A stretch of DNA of 64,000 nucleotides from an uncultured Alistipes sp. (GTDB taxonomy: Bacteria > Bacteroidota > Bacteroidia > Bacteroidales > Rikenellaceae): assembly GCA_944321765.1 (NCBI GenBank), contig CALUMQ010000028.1, positions 40,918 to 104,917 of the forward strand, given 5' to 3'. The position numbers were made by a program, and so were the translations under genes. The notes beneath the pieces were generated by a model. The model did not search any database and was not told where the DNA came from. It saw only the letters and a program-made list of their open reading frames with translations. Each line of letters begins with the position of its first letter. Position 1 is the first letter of the stretch. Shown here piece after piece: positions 35,501 to 42,885 of this stretch.

Positions 35501-36664
35501 TTAAAAAGCGCTTTGACATTTCAGGAACTCGGCCGCCAGGCGCCGTGCCTCGGCATCGGCCTCGGCATAGTCGTCGAGCGAGGGCCGTGCGACGAACGTG
35601 GCCTTTTCGAGTGCATGCCGGATGGTGCGGACAATGTCGAGCCATGCACAGCGTCCGCCGAGGAATGCGGCGACGGCCACTTCGTTGGCGCCGTTCATCG
35701 TGCAGGCGGCCGTACCGCCGCGGCGCAGACAGTCGTAGGCGATGTCCAGCGCGGGGTATTTTGCACGGTCCACCTCGGCGAAGGTCAGTTGGGGATGCTC
35801 CGCGAAGCTGAATCGCTCGGTGGGGCGGTGTGCCCGTCGGGGGTACATCAGGGCAAAGCTGATCGGCATGCGCATGTCGGGAGTTCCCAGCTGGGCCTTG
35901 ATGGCGCCGTCCTCGAATTCGACCATCGAGTGGACGATCGACTGGGGGTGCATGATGACCGAGATCCGCTCGGCGGGGGTCCCGAAGAGCCAGTGTGCCT
36001 CGATGACCTCGAACCCCTTGTTGACAAGTGTCGAGGAGTCGATGGTAATCTTTGCGCCCATGTGCCACTGGGGATGGTGGAGCGCCTGTTCGACGGTGAC
36101 TTCGGAGAGCTTCTCGGCCGGGAGGTCGCGGAACGCTCCGCCGCTGCAGGTGATGATCAGCCGCCGCAGGGGGGACTGCTCTCCGATCAGACACTGGAAG
36201 ATGGCCGAATGCTCCGAGTCGATCGGCACGATCGGCACGCGACGCTCCAGGGCCAGGGGCATGACGTAGGCGCCGCCCACGACGAGCGACTCCTTGTTTG
36301 CCAGCGCGAGCTTCTTGCCCGCCTCGATGGCAGCCACCGTGGGCGCAAGCCCGGCATATCCGACCAGGGCATTGACCACCACGTCGATGTCGCGGCCCGC
36401 GGCGGCCTGGGCGACGGACTCCTCGCCGGCGAAGATCTTCGTGTCGGTATCGGCAAGGGCCTCGCACAGCGGGGCATAATATTGTTTGTCGGCGATGACG
36501 ACCGTTGCGGCGTCAAACTCCCGGGCCTGACGGGCGAGGCGCTCCCAGTTTCGGTGAGCGGTGAGGAGCCGGACCTCGAAACGGTCGGGATTTTCGCGGA
36601 CGATGTCGAGGGTCTGTTCTCCGATCGAACCAGTCGAACCCAGAATGGCGAGTCGTTGTATCAT
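35501..36664 (-). CDS. dxr: 1-deoxy-D-xylulose 5-phosphate reductoisomerase
   Basis: The protein has 387 residues, the family length. The NADPH site is LAILGSTGSIGEQTLDIV. The substrate and metal region shows LANKESLVVGG, MHPQSIVHSMVEF and PDMRMPISFALMYP. It makes 2-C-methyl-D-erythritol 4-phosphate for isoprenoid synthesis. dxr, rseP and the upstream LytM-like gene are close neighbours on the minus strand, an order common in Bacteroidota. Confidence 0.97.
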   Translation of the reverse strand: MIQRLAILGSTGSIGEQTLDIVRENPDRFEVRLLTAHRNWERLARQAREFDAATVVIADKQYYAPLCEALADTDTKIFAGEESVAQAAAGRDIDVVVNALVGYAGLAPTVAAIEAGKKLALANKESLVVGGAYVMPLALERRVPIVPIDSEHSAIFQCLIGEQSPLRRLIITCSGGAFRDLPAEKLSEVTVEQALHHPQWHMGAKITIDSSTLVNKGFEVIEAHWLFGTPAERISVIMHPQSIVHSMVEFEDGAIKAQLGTPDMRMPISFALMYPRRAHRPTERFSFAEHPQLTFAEVDRAKYPALDIAYDCLRRGGTAACTMNGANEVAVAAFLGGRCAWLDIVRTIRHALEKATFVARPSLDDYAEADAEARRLAAEFLKCQSAF

Positions 36665-36676
36665 GGCAGGGAGGGA

Positions 36677-37546
36677 TCAGAAAACGATGTACTCTTCGGG
36701 ATTGACGGGCTTTCCGTTGTTCCAGAGCTGGAATTCGAGCAGCCGGACCTCCCCGTTTTCGACCTCGGCATTGTAACCGATCAACTCTCCGGTGCGTATG
36801 GTCTGCCCGGGGGCGACGAGGGCCTGGGAGAGGTTTTTGTAGACCGAGAGAAGGTTTGCGGCGTGTTGGATGATGATGGTGTAGCCGTTTTCGGGGGTCC
36901 AGAGGCTCTGCACGACGGTTCCGTTGTCAACGGCGGCCACGGGATCCGCAGCCGTCGCGGCGATCTTCACGCCGAGGCATCCCTGCTTGATGTCGAATCG
37001 CTCGGTGATGATCCCGTCGATAGGCTTTGCGAGCTCGATGGCCTCACGGACCTTTTTGCGCGAGGCATTCGAGGGGTTGACGACCGAGTAGATTCCGTCG
37101 CCCTCCATCTGTGCCCTGAGCAGGGAGTCCTCGTGCGACGGCACGACCAGGATCTTGCTGCTGCGGGCCGAGTCGGCCGGGGAGAGCACGCGGGCCACAG
37201 GGGTGCGGCCCTCCATGATCTGCGCGATGTTTTCGTTGTAGGTCATCATGTCGTTCATCATTCGTTCCATCGAGTCGAGACGGATGATGTTCTGTATGAG
37301 GCTTTCGCGCGAGCGGTCCGCTTCAGTTCGGTATCCGGGGAGGAACTCCAGCACGGGGGTGTATGCCACCAGCGAAAGGGTGATGATGAACAGCAGGAGG
37401 ACGAATGCCACGAGACCTGCGAAGATGCTTGCCGGAGAGAGGTGCATGTGCCACTCTTCGGAGTTGTCCGTGGCGTTGAGCATGCTGAAGCGGCGCTTCC
37501 GGAAGGCTTCGTGCCACCAGCTCCGTAGTGATTTGAGAAACTTCAT
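36677..37546 (-). CDS. Membrane-anchored LytM/M23-like protein with lost zinc ligands
   Basis: The protein has 289 residues from ATG 37546. A cytoplasmic N terminus, a membrane helix (FAGLVAFVLLLFIITLSL) and a coiled-coil-like stretch lead to a LytM-type domain in about the last 110 residues. The usual H-x-G-x-D of the first zinc site reads CLGVK here, and the later H-x-H reads YKNLS, so at least three metal ligands are replaced. Only QHA keeps a histidine. It is probably an EnvC/NlpD-like activator of an amidase and not an active peptidase; this is inference. It heads the minus-strand operon. Confidence 0.75.
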   Translation of the reverse strand: MKFLKSLRSWWHEAFRKRRFSMLNATDNSEEWHMHLSPASIFAGLVAFVLLLFIITLSLVAYTPVLEFLPGYRTEADRSRESLIQNIIRLDSMERMMNDMMTYNENIAQIMEGRTPVARVLSPADSARSSKILVVPSHEDSLLRAQMEGDGIYSVVNPSNASRKKVREAIELAKPIDGIITERFDIKQGCLGVKIAATAADPVAAVDNGTVVQSLWTPENGYTIIIQHAANLLSVYKNLSQALVAPGQTIRTGELIGYNAEVENGEVRLLEFQLWNNGKPVNPEEYIVF

Positions 37547-37585
37547 CGTAAAGTCGGAGGCTTTTAACAAAAAGTTACGTTCGGA

Positions 37586-37593
37586 CAAAGATA
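37586..37593 (-). promoter_or_regulatory. -7 box heading the LytM-dxr-rseP operon
   Basis: The minus strand reads TATCTTTG, a full match, 40 bases before the ATG at 37546. It is 20 bases from the -33 box of the divergent promoter. Confidence 0.45.
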
Positions 37594-37612
37594 GCCAATT
37601 TTGCAGAAAACT

Positions 37613-37643
37613 TTTGCGGTTCCGGGTTAATTTTTTACCTTTG
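37613..37643 (+). promoter_or_regulatory. Canonical promoter of the nucleotidyltransferase gene
   Basis: TTTG at 37613-37616, exactly 19 bases, then TACCTTTG at 37636-37643. It matches the consensus fully and lies 34 bases before the ATG. Confidence 0.8.
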
Positions 37644-37677
37644 TGGGAAGATCGAGAACCCTTGAATTAGATGTAAT

Positions 37678-38589
37678 ATGGTAAAACCCACTTTATTGGT
37701 ACTCGCAGCGGGTATGGGATCCCGTTACGGGTCGCTCAAGCAGATGGACGGCGTAGGCCCCAACAACGAAGCAATTATCGACTATTCGGTCTATGACGCC
37801 ATCCGGGCCGGATTCGGCAAGGTAGTCTTTGTCATCCGGCACTCGTTCGGCAACGAATTCCGCGAGGTATTCTCCGCGGAGCGTTTCGGCGGACGCATTG
37901 CCGTAGATTACGTATATCAGGAGCTGGATTACCTGCCTGCGGGCCTGACGGTTCCCGCGGAGCGTGTGAAACCGTGGGGTACGAACCATGCGGTGATGAT
38001 GGCCGCCGATGCCATTCACGAGCCCTTTGCGGTGATCAACGCCGATGACTTCTACGGGACCGAAGCCTACCAGACGATCGGATCCTACCTTTCGCAGCTG
38101 GGCGATTCGAAGAACCGCTACTGCATGGTGGCCTATGACCTGAACAAGACGCTTTCGGAGAACGGCACCGTTTCGCGCGGCGTCTGCGGCGTGGATGCCG
38201 AAGGAAACCTCACGTCGATGGTCGAGCGCACGCAGATCGAGCGTATGCCGAACGGACAGATCGTGTTCCACGACGGAGGCGCTGACGAGCCTCTGGCCGA
38301 GGACACGCCGGTGTCGATGAACCTCTTCGGCTTCACGCCCGACTTCTTCACCTACTCGAAGGAGTACTTCCCGACGTGGTTCGAGGCCAACAAGGAGAAC
38401 ATCAAGGCGGAGTTCTACATCCCGACGATGGTCAACAAGCTGATCAACGACGGCGAAGCGACGCTTCGCGTGCTGCGTTCTGCGGCCCAGTGGCACGGTG
38501 TCACCTACAAGGAGGACAAACCGGCGCTGATGGCGGCCATCGAAGGCATGATTGCCGAGGGGCGCTATCCGCGGGATCTGTGGAAATAG
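37678..38589 (+). CDS. Nucleotidyltransferase (NTP-sugar type)
   Basis: The protein has 303 residues, without signal peptide. The N-terminal LLVLAAGMGSRYGSLKQMD is the nucleotide-binding signature, and AVINADDFYG holds the metal-binding aspartates. The pattern fits glucose-1-phosphate thymidylyl/uridylyltransferase-like enzymes, but the exact sugar cannot be read. It stands alone between a canonical promoter and a terminator. The GH13 enzyme downstream suggests a link to glucan or glycogen metabolism; that is weak inference. Confidence 0.8.
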   Translation: MVKPTLLVLAAGMGSRYGSLKQMDGVGPNNEAIIDYSVYDAIRAGFGKVVFVIRHSFGNEFREVFSAERFGGRIAVDYVYQELDYLPAGLTVPAERVKPWGTNHAVMMAADAIHEPFAVINADDFYGTEAYQTIGSYLSQLGDSKNRYCMVAYDLNKTLSENGTVSRGVCGVDAEGNLTSMVERTQIERMPNGQIVFHDGGADEPLAEDTPVSMNLFGFTPDFFTYSKEYFPTWFEANKENIKAEFYIPTMVNKLINDGEATLRVLRSAAQWHGVTYKEDKPALMAAIEGMIAEGRYPRDLWK

Positions 38590-38602
38590 CACTGAACAAA
38601 CG

Positions 38603-38635
38603 ATGAAAAAGCGGGGCGAGGCCTCGCTTTTTCAT
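38603..38635 (+). terminator. Intrinsic terminator after the nucleotidyltransferase
   Basis: An 11-bp outer stem (38603-38613 with 38625-38635) contains a second short GC palindrome in the loop. A-run and T-run sequence lies inside the stem arms. Confidence 0.65.
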
Positions 38636-38789
38636 TCTGCAGCCATTCGTAACCACCCCGTTTCTTCCATTTGCGGGGCGCTCGGGCTTGCTGCGAGGCC
38701 GGGTTTTCCGCACGTAGCTCTCTTCGTGCCCTCCCCGACAAACACCCGACCCAACATATTGTAAATGAGATTCCGAATCTGAGAAACCG

Positions 38790-40073
38790 ATGATGAACTC
38801 ACATCCTGCCTGGAGTTACCAGGCTGTACTCTACGAAATGAATGTCCGGCAGCTGACGCCTGAAGGAACCTTGCGGGCGGCTGCCGCGCGTCTGCCTTTC
38901 CTCCGGACGCTGGGCGTCGACGCCGTGTGGCTGATGCCCGTCTATCCGATCGGCGTGGAGGGGCGCAAGGGAACGCTCGGCTCCTACTATTCGATCCGCG
39001 ACTACTGCACCATCAATCCCGAATTCGGGACGATGGAGGATTTCGACGCCTTTGTCACGGAGGCACACCGCCTGGGGCTGAAGGTGCTGCTCGACTGGGT
39101 GGCCAACCATACGTCGCGCGATGCGCGGTGGATTGCCGAGCGGCCGGCCTCGTGGTACGAACGCGACGCTTCGGGAGCACCGGCCGTTCCATGGGACTGG
39201 ACCGACACGGCGAAGCTCAACTACGCCAACCATGAGGTGTGGGAGGCCCAGGCCGAGGCGATGGCCTTCTGGGTAACGAAGCATGCCGTCGACGGATTTC
39301 GCTGCGACATGGCGATGCTTGTTCCCGTGGAGTTCTGGAACGAGACGGCGCGTCGTCTGCGGACATTGAAGCCCGATCTGTTTCTGCTGGCCGAGGCCGA
39401 GGCGCAGAACCTCTTCGAAGCGGGAGCCTTCGACGCCTGCTATGCGTGGGAGCTGTTCCATCTGCTGGAGGATGTGGCGCGGCAGCGCGTGCGCATTACC
39501 TCGGTACGCGATTACCTCTATGCCGACCGGAAACGCTACCCTTCGTCGGCCATGCGGCTGATCTTCACGTCAAACCACGACGAGAACTCGTGGAGCGGGA
39601 GCGAATTCACGCGTCTGGGCGCCGCCCGCGAGATCATGACGGTCTTCACCTTTGTCGTGCCGCGGGGCCTGCCGTTGATCTACACCGGGCAGGAGTACGG
39701 ATACGACCATTCGTTTGCGTTTTTCGACCGCGACCCGATGCCGCATTTCGCGCCCAATGTCACGACGGATCTCTATCGACGGCTGACGGCCTTGCGACAT
39801 GCGAATCCGGCGCTTGCCGCCGGGGAGCGCGGGGGCGATCTTGTCGAGATCCGCAACAACGCCGAGGACTGCCTGATGATCCTCGTTCGCGAGGTCGACG
39901 GCAACCGGGTCGTCGCCGTGATGAACCTTTCGCCCTATACGATTCACGCCGAGTACTATACGGGTATCTATGCCGGCATGTACACCGATGCCATGAGCGG
40001 CGGGGCGTACGAACTTCGCGGACGTGTCGAGGAGGATATGGCTCCGTGGAGCTACCGGATTCTTTGCCGATAA
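38790..40073 (+). CDS. GH13 alpha-amylase family enzyme, cytoplasmic
   Basis: The protein has 427 residues and no signal peptide. The GH13 regions are LLDWVANHTS, the nucleophile D173 in GFRCDMA, the acid/base E202 in LLAEAEA and D264 in TSNHDEN. PRGLPLIYTGQEYG is also typical. It should cut alpha-1,4-glucan or maltodextrin inside the cell. A 13-base dyad AGATTC-C-GAATCT at 38768-38780 sits directly before the start and may be an operator. The subfamily cannot be fixed by eye. Confidence 0.9.
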   Translation: MMNSHPAWSYQAVLYEMNVRQLTPEGTLRAAAARLPFLRTLGVDAVWLMPVYPIGVEGRKGTLGSYYSIRDYCTINPEFGTMEDFDAFVTEAHRLGLKVLLDWVANHTSRDARWIAERPASWYERDASGAPAVPWDWTDTAKLNYANHEVWEAQAEAMAFWVTKHAVDGFRCDMAMLVPVEFWNETARRLRTLKPDLFLLAEAEAQNLFEAGAFDACYAWELFHLLEDVARQRVRITSVRDYLYADRKRYPSSAMRLIFTSNHDENSWSGSEFTRLGAAREIMTVFTFVVPRGLPLIYTGQEYGYDHSFAFFDRDPMPHFAPNVTTDLYRRLTALRHANPALAAGERGGDLVEIRNNAEDCLMILVREVDGNRVVAVMNLSPYTIHAEYYTGIYAGMYTDAMSGGAYELRGRVEEDMAPWSYRILCR

Positions 40074-40103
40074 AAAAGTGAAAAAAGGAGACGGAAAAAT
40101 TAC

Positions 40104-40111
40104 TATTTTTG
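40104..40111 (+). promoter_or_regulatory. -7 box for the OM beta-barrel gene
   Basis: TATTTTTG matches TAnnTTTG, about 150 bases before the ATG at 40260. No -33 TTTG is seen. Between them lies a leader without recognised structure. Confidence 0.4.
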
Positions 40112-40259
40112 CCTCTTGAACGGATCTGGAACCCAACTTGTGTCTGACAGTGAGTGGCTGCGAGTGGAGAGAATGCGTACGGAGCGAGTCGGGAAAGTTC
40201 CTGATCATGATGTTGCGGACAGAACTCCCGGAAACCAAGAACCCCAAAAATCATAATTT

Positions 40260-41048
40260 ATGAAGAAAATTTGCTACATTGTCATTGCGGCGGCCCTGTT
40301 TCTGACAACGGGGGCGCGGGCTCAGGAACAGGACGAGACGGCGCGGCAGCTGGATTCGCTGCAGCAGGTTGTGGCGCGGCTGTCGTCGAACGTCGAGACG
40401 CTCGAACAGACGGACGAGGATCAGGCGATCTGGAAGGACCGTGCGAAGTATTTCAACCTGGGATATGTGAACCAGACCCTTACCGACAAGGTGAGTGGCT
40501 GGGAGCTCAAGAGTGACTTCGGCGTATCGTTGAGCAACGGTAAGACCTACTACCTGCACAAGAAACCGCTGGCCCGGATGATCAAGTTCGGTCTCGATTT
40601 CACGTGGATGGATATCAACTATGCGAAGTCGACGTTGCACGACGTAGACCTTGAGACGGGCGAGGATTACACTTCGGCGATGCACCAGGCTGAAATCGGC
40701 ATGCAGGTGGGTCCCTCGGTGACGATCAATCCGGTTCACCAGCTCAAGGTGAGCGGCTACTTCCGGGTGACGCCCTCCTACTCGATGCTCTATATGGACG
40801 AGACGGTTCATCACCACTATATTACCATGTGCAATGCGGGCTTTACGGTGGCGTGGAAGGTCATTTCGCTGGGAGCCGAGTGGCGCTGGGGCACGGCGAA
40901 ATACGACGGACTGACGTTCGACGAGTCGGTTTTCGAGGACGAAGGGGACGAGGATACCTCGTTTGACGATGTGCTGGATCAGTTCTCGGCTCCGAAGCGC
41001 AAGTTCAAGACGAGCTCCGTCCGCTTCTATATCGGCTTCCGCTTCTGA
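40260..41048 (+). CDS. Predicted outer-membrane beta-barrel protein
   Basis: The protein has 262 residues with a signal peptide cleaved near ARAQEQ. A short coiled coil (ARQLDSLQQVVARLSSNVETL) is followed by alternating aromatic strands (FGLDFTWMDINYA, VTINPVHQLKVSGYFRVTP, FTVAWKVISLGAEWRWG) and a C-terminal phenylalanine (FYIGFRF). The arrangement fits a small outer-membrane barrel. I do not recognise a family name. A terminator follows at 41082-41114. Confidence 0.7.
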   Translation: MKKICYIVIAAALFLTTGARAQEQDETARQLDSLQQVVARLSSNVETLEQTDEDQAIWKDRAKYFNLGYVNQTLTDKVSGWELKSDFGVSLSNGKTYYLHKKPLARMIKFGLDFTWMDINYAKSTLHDVDLETGEDYTSAMHQAEIGMQVGPSVTINPVHQLKVSGYFRVTPSYSMLYMDETVHHHYITMCNAGFTVAWKVISLGAEWRWGTAKYDGLTFDESVFEDEGDEDTSFDDVLDQFSAPKRKFKTSSVRFYIGFRF

Positions 41049-41081
41049 CGGGACCGGAACCTCTCCATACAGGAATTCCTG

Positions 41082-41114
41082 CGGACGGCTGCTTGTGCGG
41101 GCGTCCGTTTTTTT
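41082..41114 (+). terminator. Intrinsic terminator after the OM barrel gene
   Basis: A 6-bp stem (41082-41087 with 41102-41107) with a 14-base loop is followed by seven T residues. Confidence 0.6.
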
Positions 41115-41146
41115 GCCTTCCGGCTGTGCCGAGACGGCTCCTGAAT

Positions 41147-41177
41147 GTTGGTGTCAAGCAAATATTTCGTATCTTTG
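41147..41177 (+). promoter_or_regulatory. Promoter of the TPM-lemA pair
   Basis: GTTG at 41147-41150, 19 bases, then TATCTTTG at 41170-41177. The -33 box has one mismatch; the -7 box is a full match, 28 bases before ATG 41205. Confidence 0.6.
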
Positions 41178-41204
41178 CCGGAAATGTATCCCCGAAGATT
41201 GATC

Positions 41205-42113
41205 ATGAAACGGCTTTTTCTCTCCGGAGTGCTGCTCCTTGCGACGTTCTGCGCCGTGACGGCCGCCACCTACCGCGTGGAGGATGTGCCGAACGTTCAG
41301 CGGACGGATGCCCGGCGGTATGTGTCGAATCCCGATGGAATCCTCTCCGCCAGGACCACTGCGCGCCTCGATTCGCTTTGCGGGGCACTGCGGGCCCGGG
41401 GCTTTGCCGAGGTCGCCATCGTGGCGGTTGACGACATTGCCGGGGACGATGTTTTCGACTTTGCCGTCGAGCTGTTCCGCAGCTGGGGTGTCGGGAACTC
41501 CGGGAGCGACAACGGTCTGGGAGTCCTGCTGGTGAAAGACCGGCACGAGATCCGCTTCCTCACGGGTTACGGACTCGAAGGAACGCTTCCCGATGCACTG
41601 TGCCGCCGCATCCAGGAGACCTACATGCTTCCGGCTTTCCGCGTCGACGACTACGATGCGGGCATGCTTGCGGGCATGCAGGCTGCGGCCACGGTGCTCC
41701 AGGGCGGGGAGGTGACCCTGGATACCTCCCGCGGGGACGGTGTCACGTGGGGAGATATCCTGCTGATCTTTGTCGTGATCTTCGTGGTGTTTCCCGTGGG
41801 TTCCTACCTGATCCGCCGCTACTCCCGTCTGAAGTGCCCCTACTGCGGAAAGCGGAAACTCAAGATGCTCTTCTGCACGGAACTGTACGCCACCGCGGAG
41901 TATCGGATGGAGGAGTGTGAATACCTTTGCCAGCATTGCGGAAAGCGGTTCCGGCGACAGTTCCGCTCCTATCGCGATGATCATTTCGGCGGTCCGGGCA
42001 GCGGCCCGATCATCGGCGGAGGGTTCGGCGGCTTCGGAGGCGGAGGATCATTCGGCGGCGGCAGCTTCGGCGGGGGATCGTTCGGCGGCGGAGGAGCCGG
42101 CTCGCGCTGGTAG
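41205..42113 (+). CDS. TPM-domain membrane protein with zinc ribbon and Gly-rich tail
   Basis: The protein has 302 residues from ATG 41205, with a signal peptide. The TPM (YgcG-like) domain spans about 30-165 (YVSNPDGILSARTTARLDS, GLGVLLVKDRHEIRFLTGYG). A membrane helix (WGDILLIFVVIFVVFPVG) follows. The cytoplasmic part has a zinc ribbon (CPYCGKRKLK, LCQHCGKRF), and the tail is built of GGGSFGG units. TPM proteins are often found beside lemA, as here. The molecular function is not settled. Confidence 0.8.
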   Translation: MKRLFLSGVLLLATFCAVTAATYRVEDVPNVQRTDARRYVSNPDGILSARTTARLDSLCGALRARGFAEVAIVAVDDIAGDDVFDFAVELFRSWGVGNSGSDNGLGVLLVKDRHEIRFLTGYGLEGTLPDALCRRIQETYMLPAFRVDDYDAGMLAGMQAAATVLQGGEVTLDTSRGDGVTWGDILLIFVVIFVVFPVGSYLIRRYSRLKCPYCGKRKLKMLFCTELYATAEYRMEECEYLCQHCGKRFRRQFRSYRDDHFGGPGSGPIIGGGFGGFGGGGSFGGGSFGGGSFGGGGAGSRW

Positions 42114-42174
42114 CGAATTGCCTGAAGAAAGGAAGAATTACCCAACAAACAACATAACGGAAAAACGGAAAGCT

Positions 42175-42750
42175 ATGAAAAAATGGATCTGGATCGGCGT
42201 CATCGCCGTGGTTGCCATCTTCTTTTATGTAAAATACAACGGGCTGGTGAGCAAGGAGGAGGGGCTGAACAATGCCTGGGCCAATGTTGAGACGCAGTAC
42301 CAGCGTCGTGCGGACCTGATTCCCAATCTGGTCAGTACGGTAAAGGGGTACGCGGCGCATGAGTCGCAGACGCTCGAAGCGGTAACCGATGCCCGCACAC
42401 GAGCCACGTCGATCAATCTCACGGCCGAGGATCTGACGCCCGAACGTCTGATGGAGTTCCAGCGGGCGCAGGAGCAGGTTCGTTCGGCCCTGAGCCGGCT
42501 GATTGCCGTGTCGGAGAACTACCCCGATCTGAAGGCGAACCAGAACTTCCTCGAACTGCAGACGCAGCTCGAAGGGACGGAGAATCGCATCGCCGTGGCG
42601 CGTCGGGATTTCAACGAGAAGGCGCAGCTCTTCAATACGGCCGTCCGGAGTTTCCCGGCCAATATCGTGGCCGGACTCTTCGGCTTCACGACGAAGCCCT
42701 ACTTCGTGGCCGACGAGGGTACGGACAAGGCTCCGCAGGTGAACTTCTGA
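42175..42750 (+). CDS. lemA: LemA family protein
   Basis: The protein has 191 residues from ATG 42175. One N-terminal membrane helix (WIWIGVIAVVAIFFYV) is followed by the LemA helical domain with NGLVSKEEGLNNAWANVET, QYQRRADLIPNLVSTVKGY and ELQTQLEGTENRIAVAR. LemA proteins are anchored in the inner membrane with a long helical outer part; the function is unknown. Only 61 bases separate it from the TPM gene, so they share a transcript. Confidence 0.93.
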   Translation: MKKWIWIGVIAVVAIFFYVKYNGLVSKEEGLNNAWANVETQYQRRADLIPNLVSTVKGYAAHESQTLEAVTDARTRATSINLTAEDLTPERLMEFQRAQEQVRSALSRLIAVSENYPDLKANQNFLELQTQLEGTENRIAVARRDFNEKAQLFNTAVRSFPANIVAGLFGFTTKPYFVADEGTDKAPQVNF

Positions 42751-42827
42751 CACCGTCGGGAGGGGAACATCATTGGCGGGGCTCTTCCCGGGCGGCATGA
42801 CGGCGCCCCGCATCTTTTGACAGACAG

Positions 42828-42866
42828 AAAACGCCGCGGACGAATCTCAACGTCCGCGGCGTTTTT
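42828..42866. terminator. Bidirectional intrinsic terminator
   Basis: A 15-bp stem (42828-42842 with 42851-42865) with an 8-base loop and flanking A and T runs sits between lemA and the convergent receptor gene. Confidence 0.9.
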
Positions 42867-42885
42867 CTTTGGCCGTGTGTATGGG

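Noticed and set aside
38603-38764. Short reading frame starting MKKRGEASLFHS
   Set aside because: It begins inside a terminator hairpin and has no further support.
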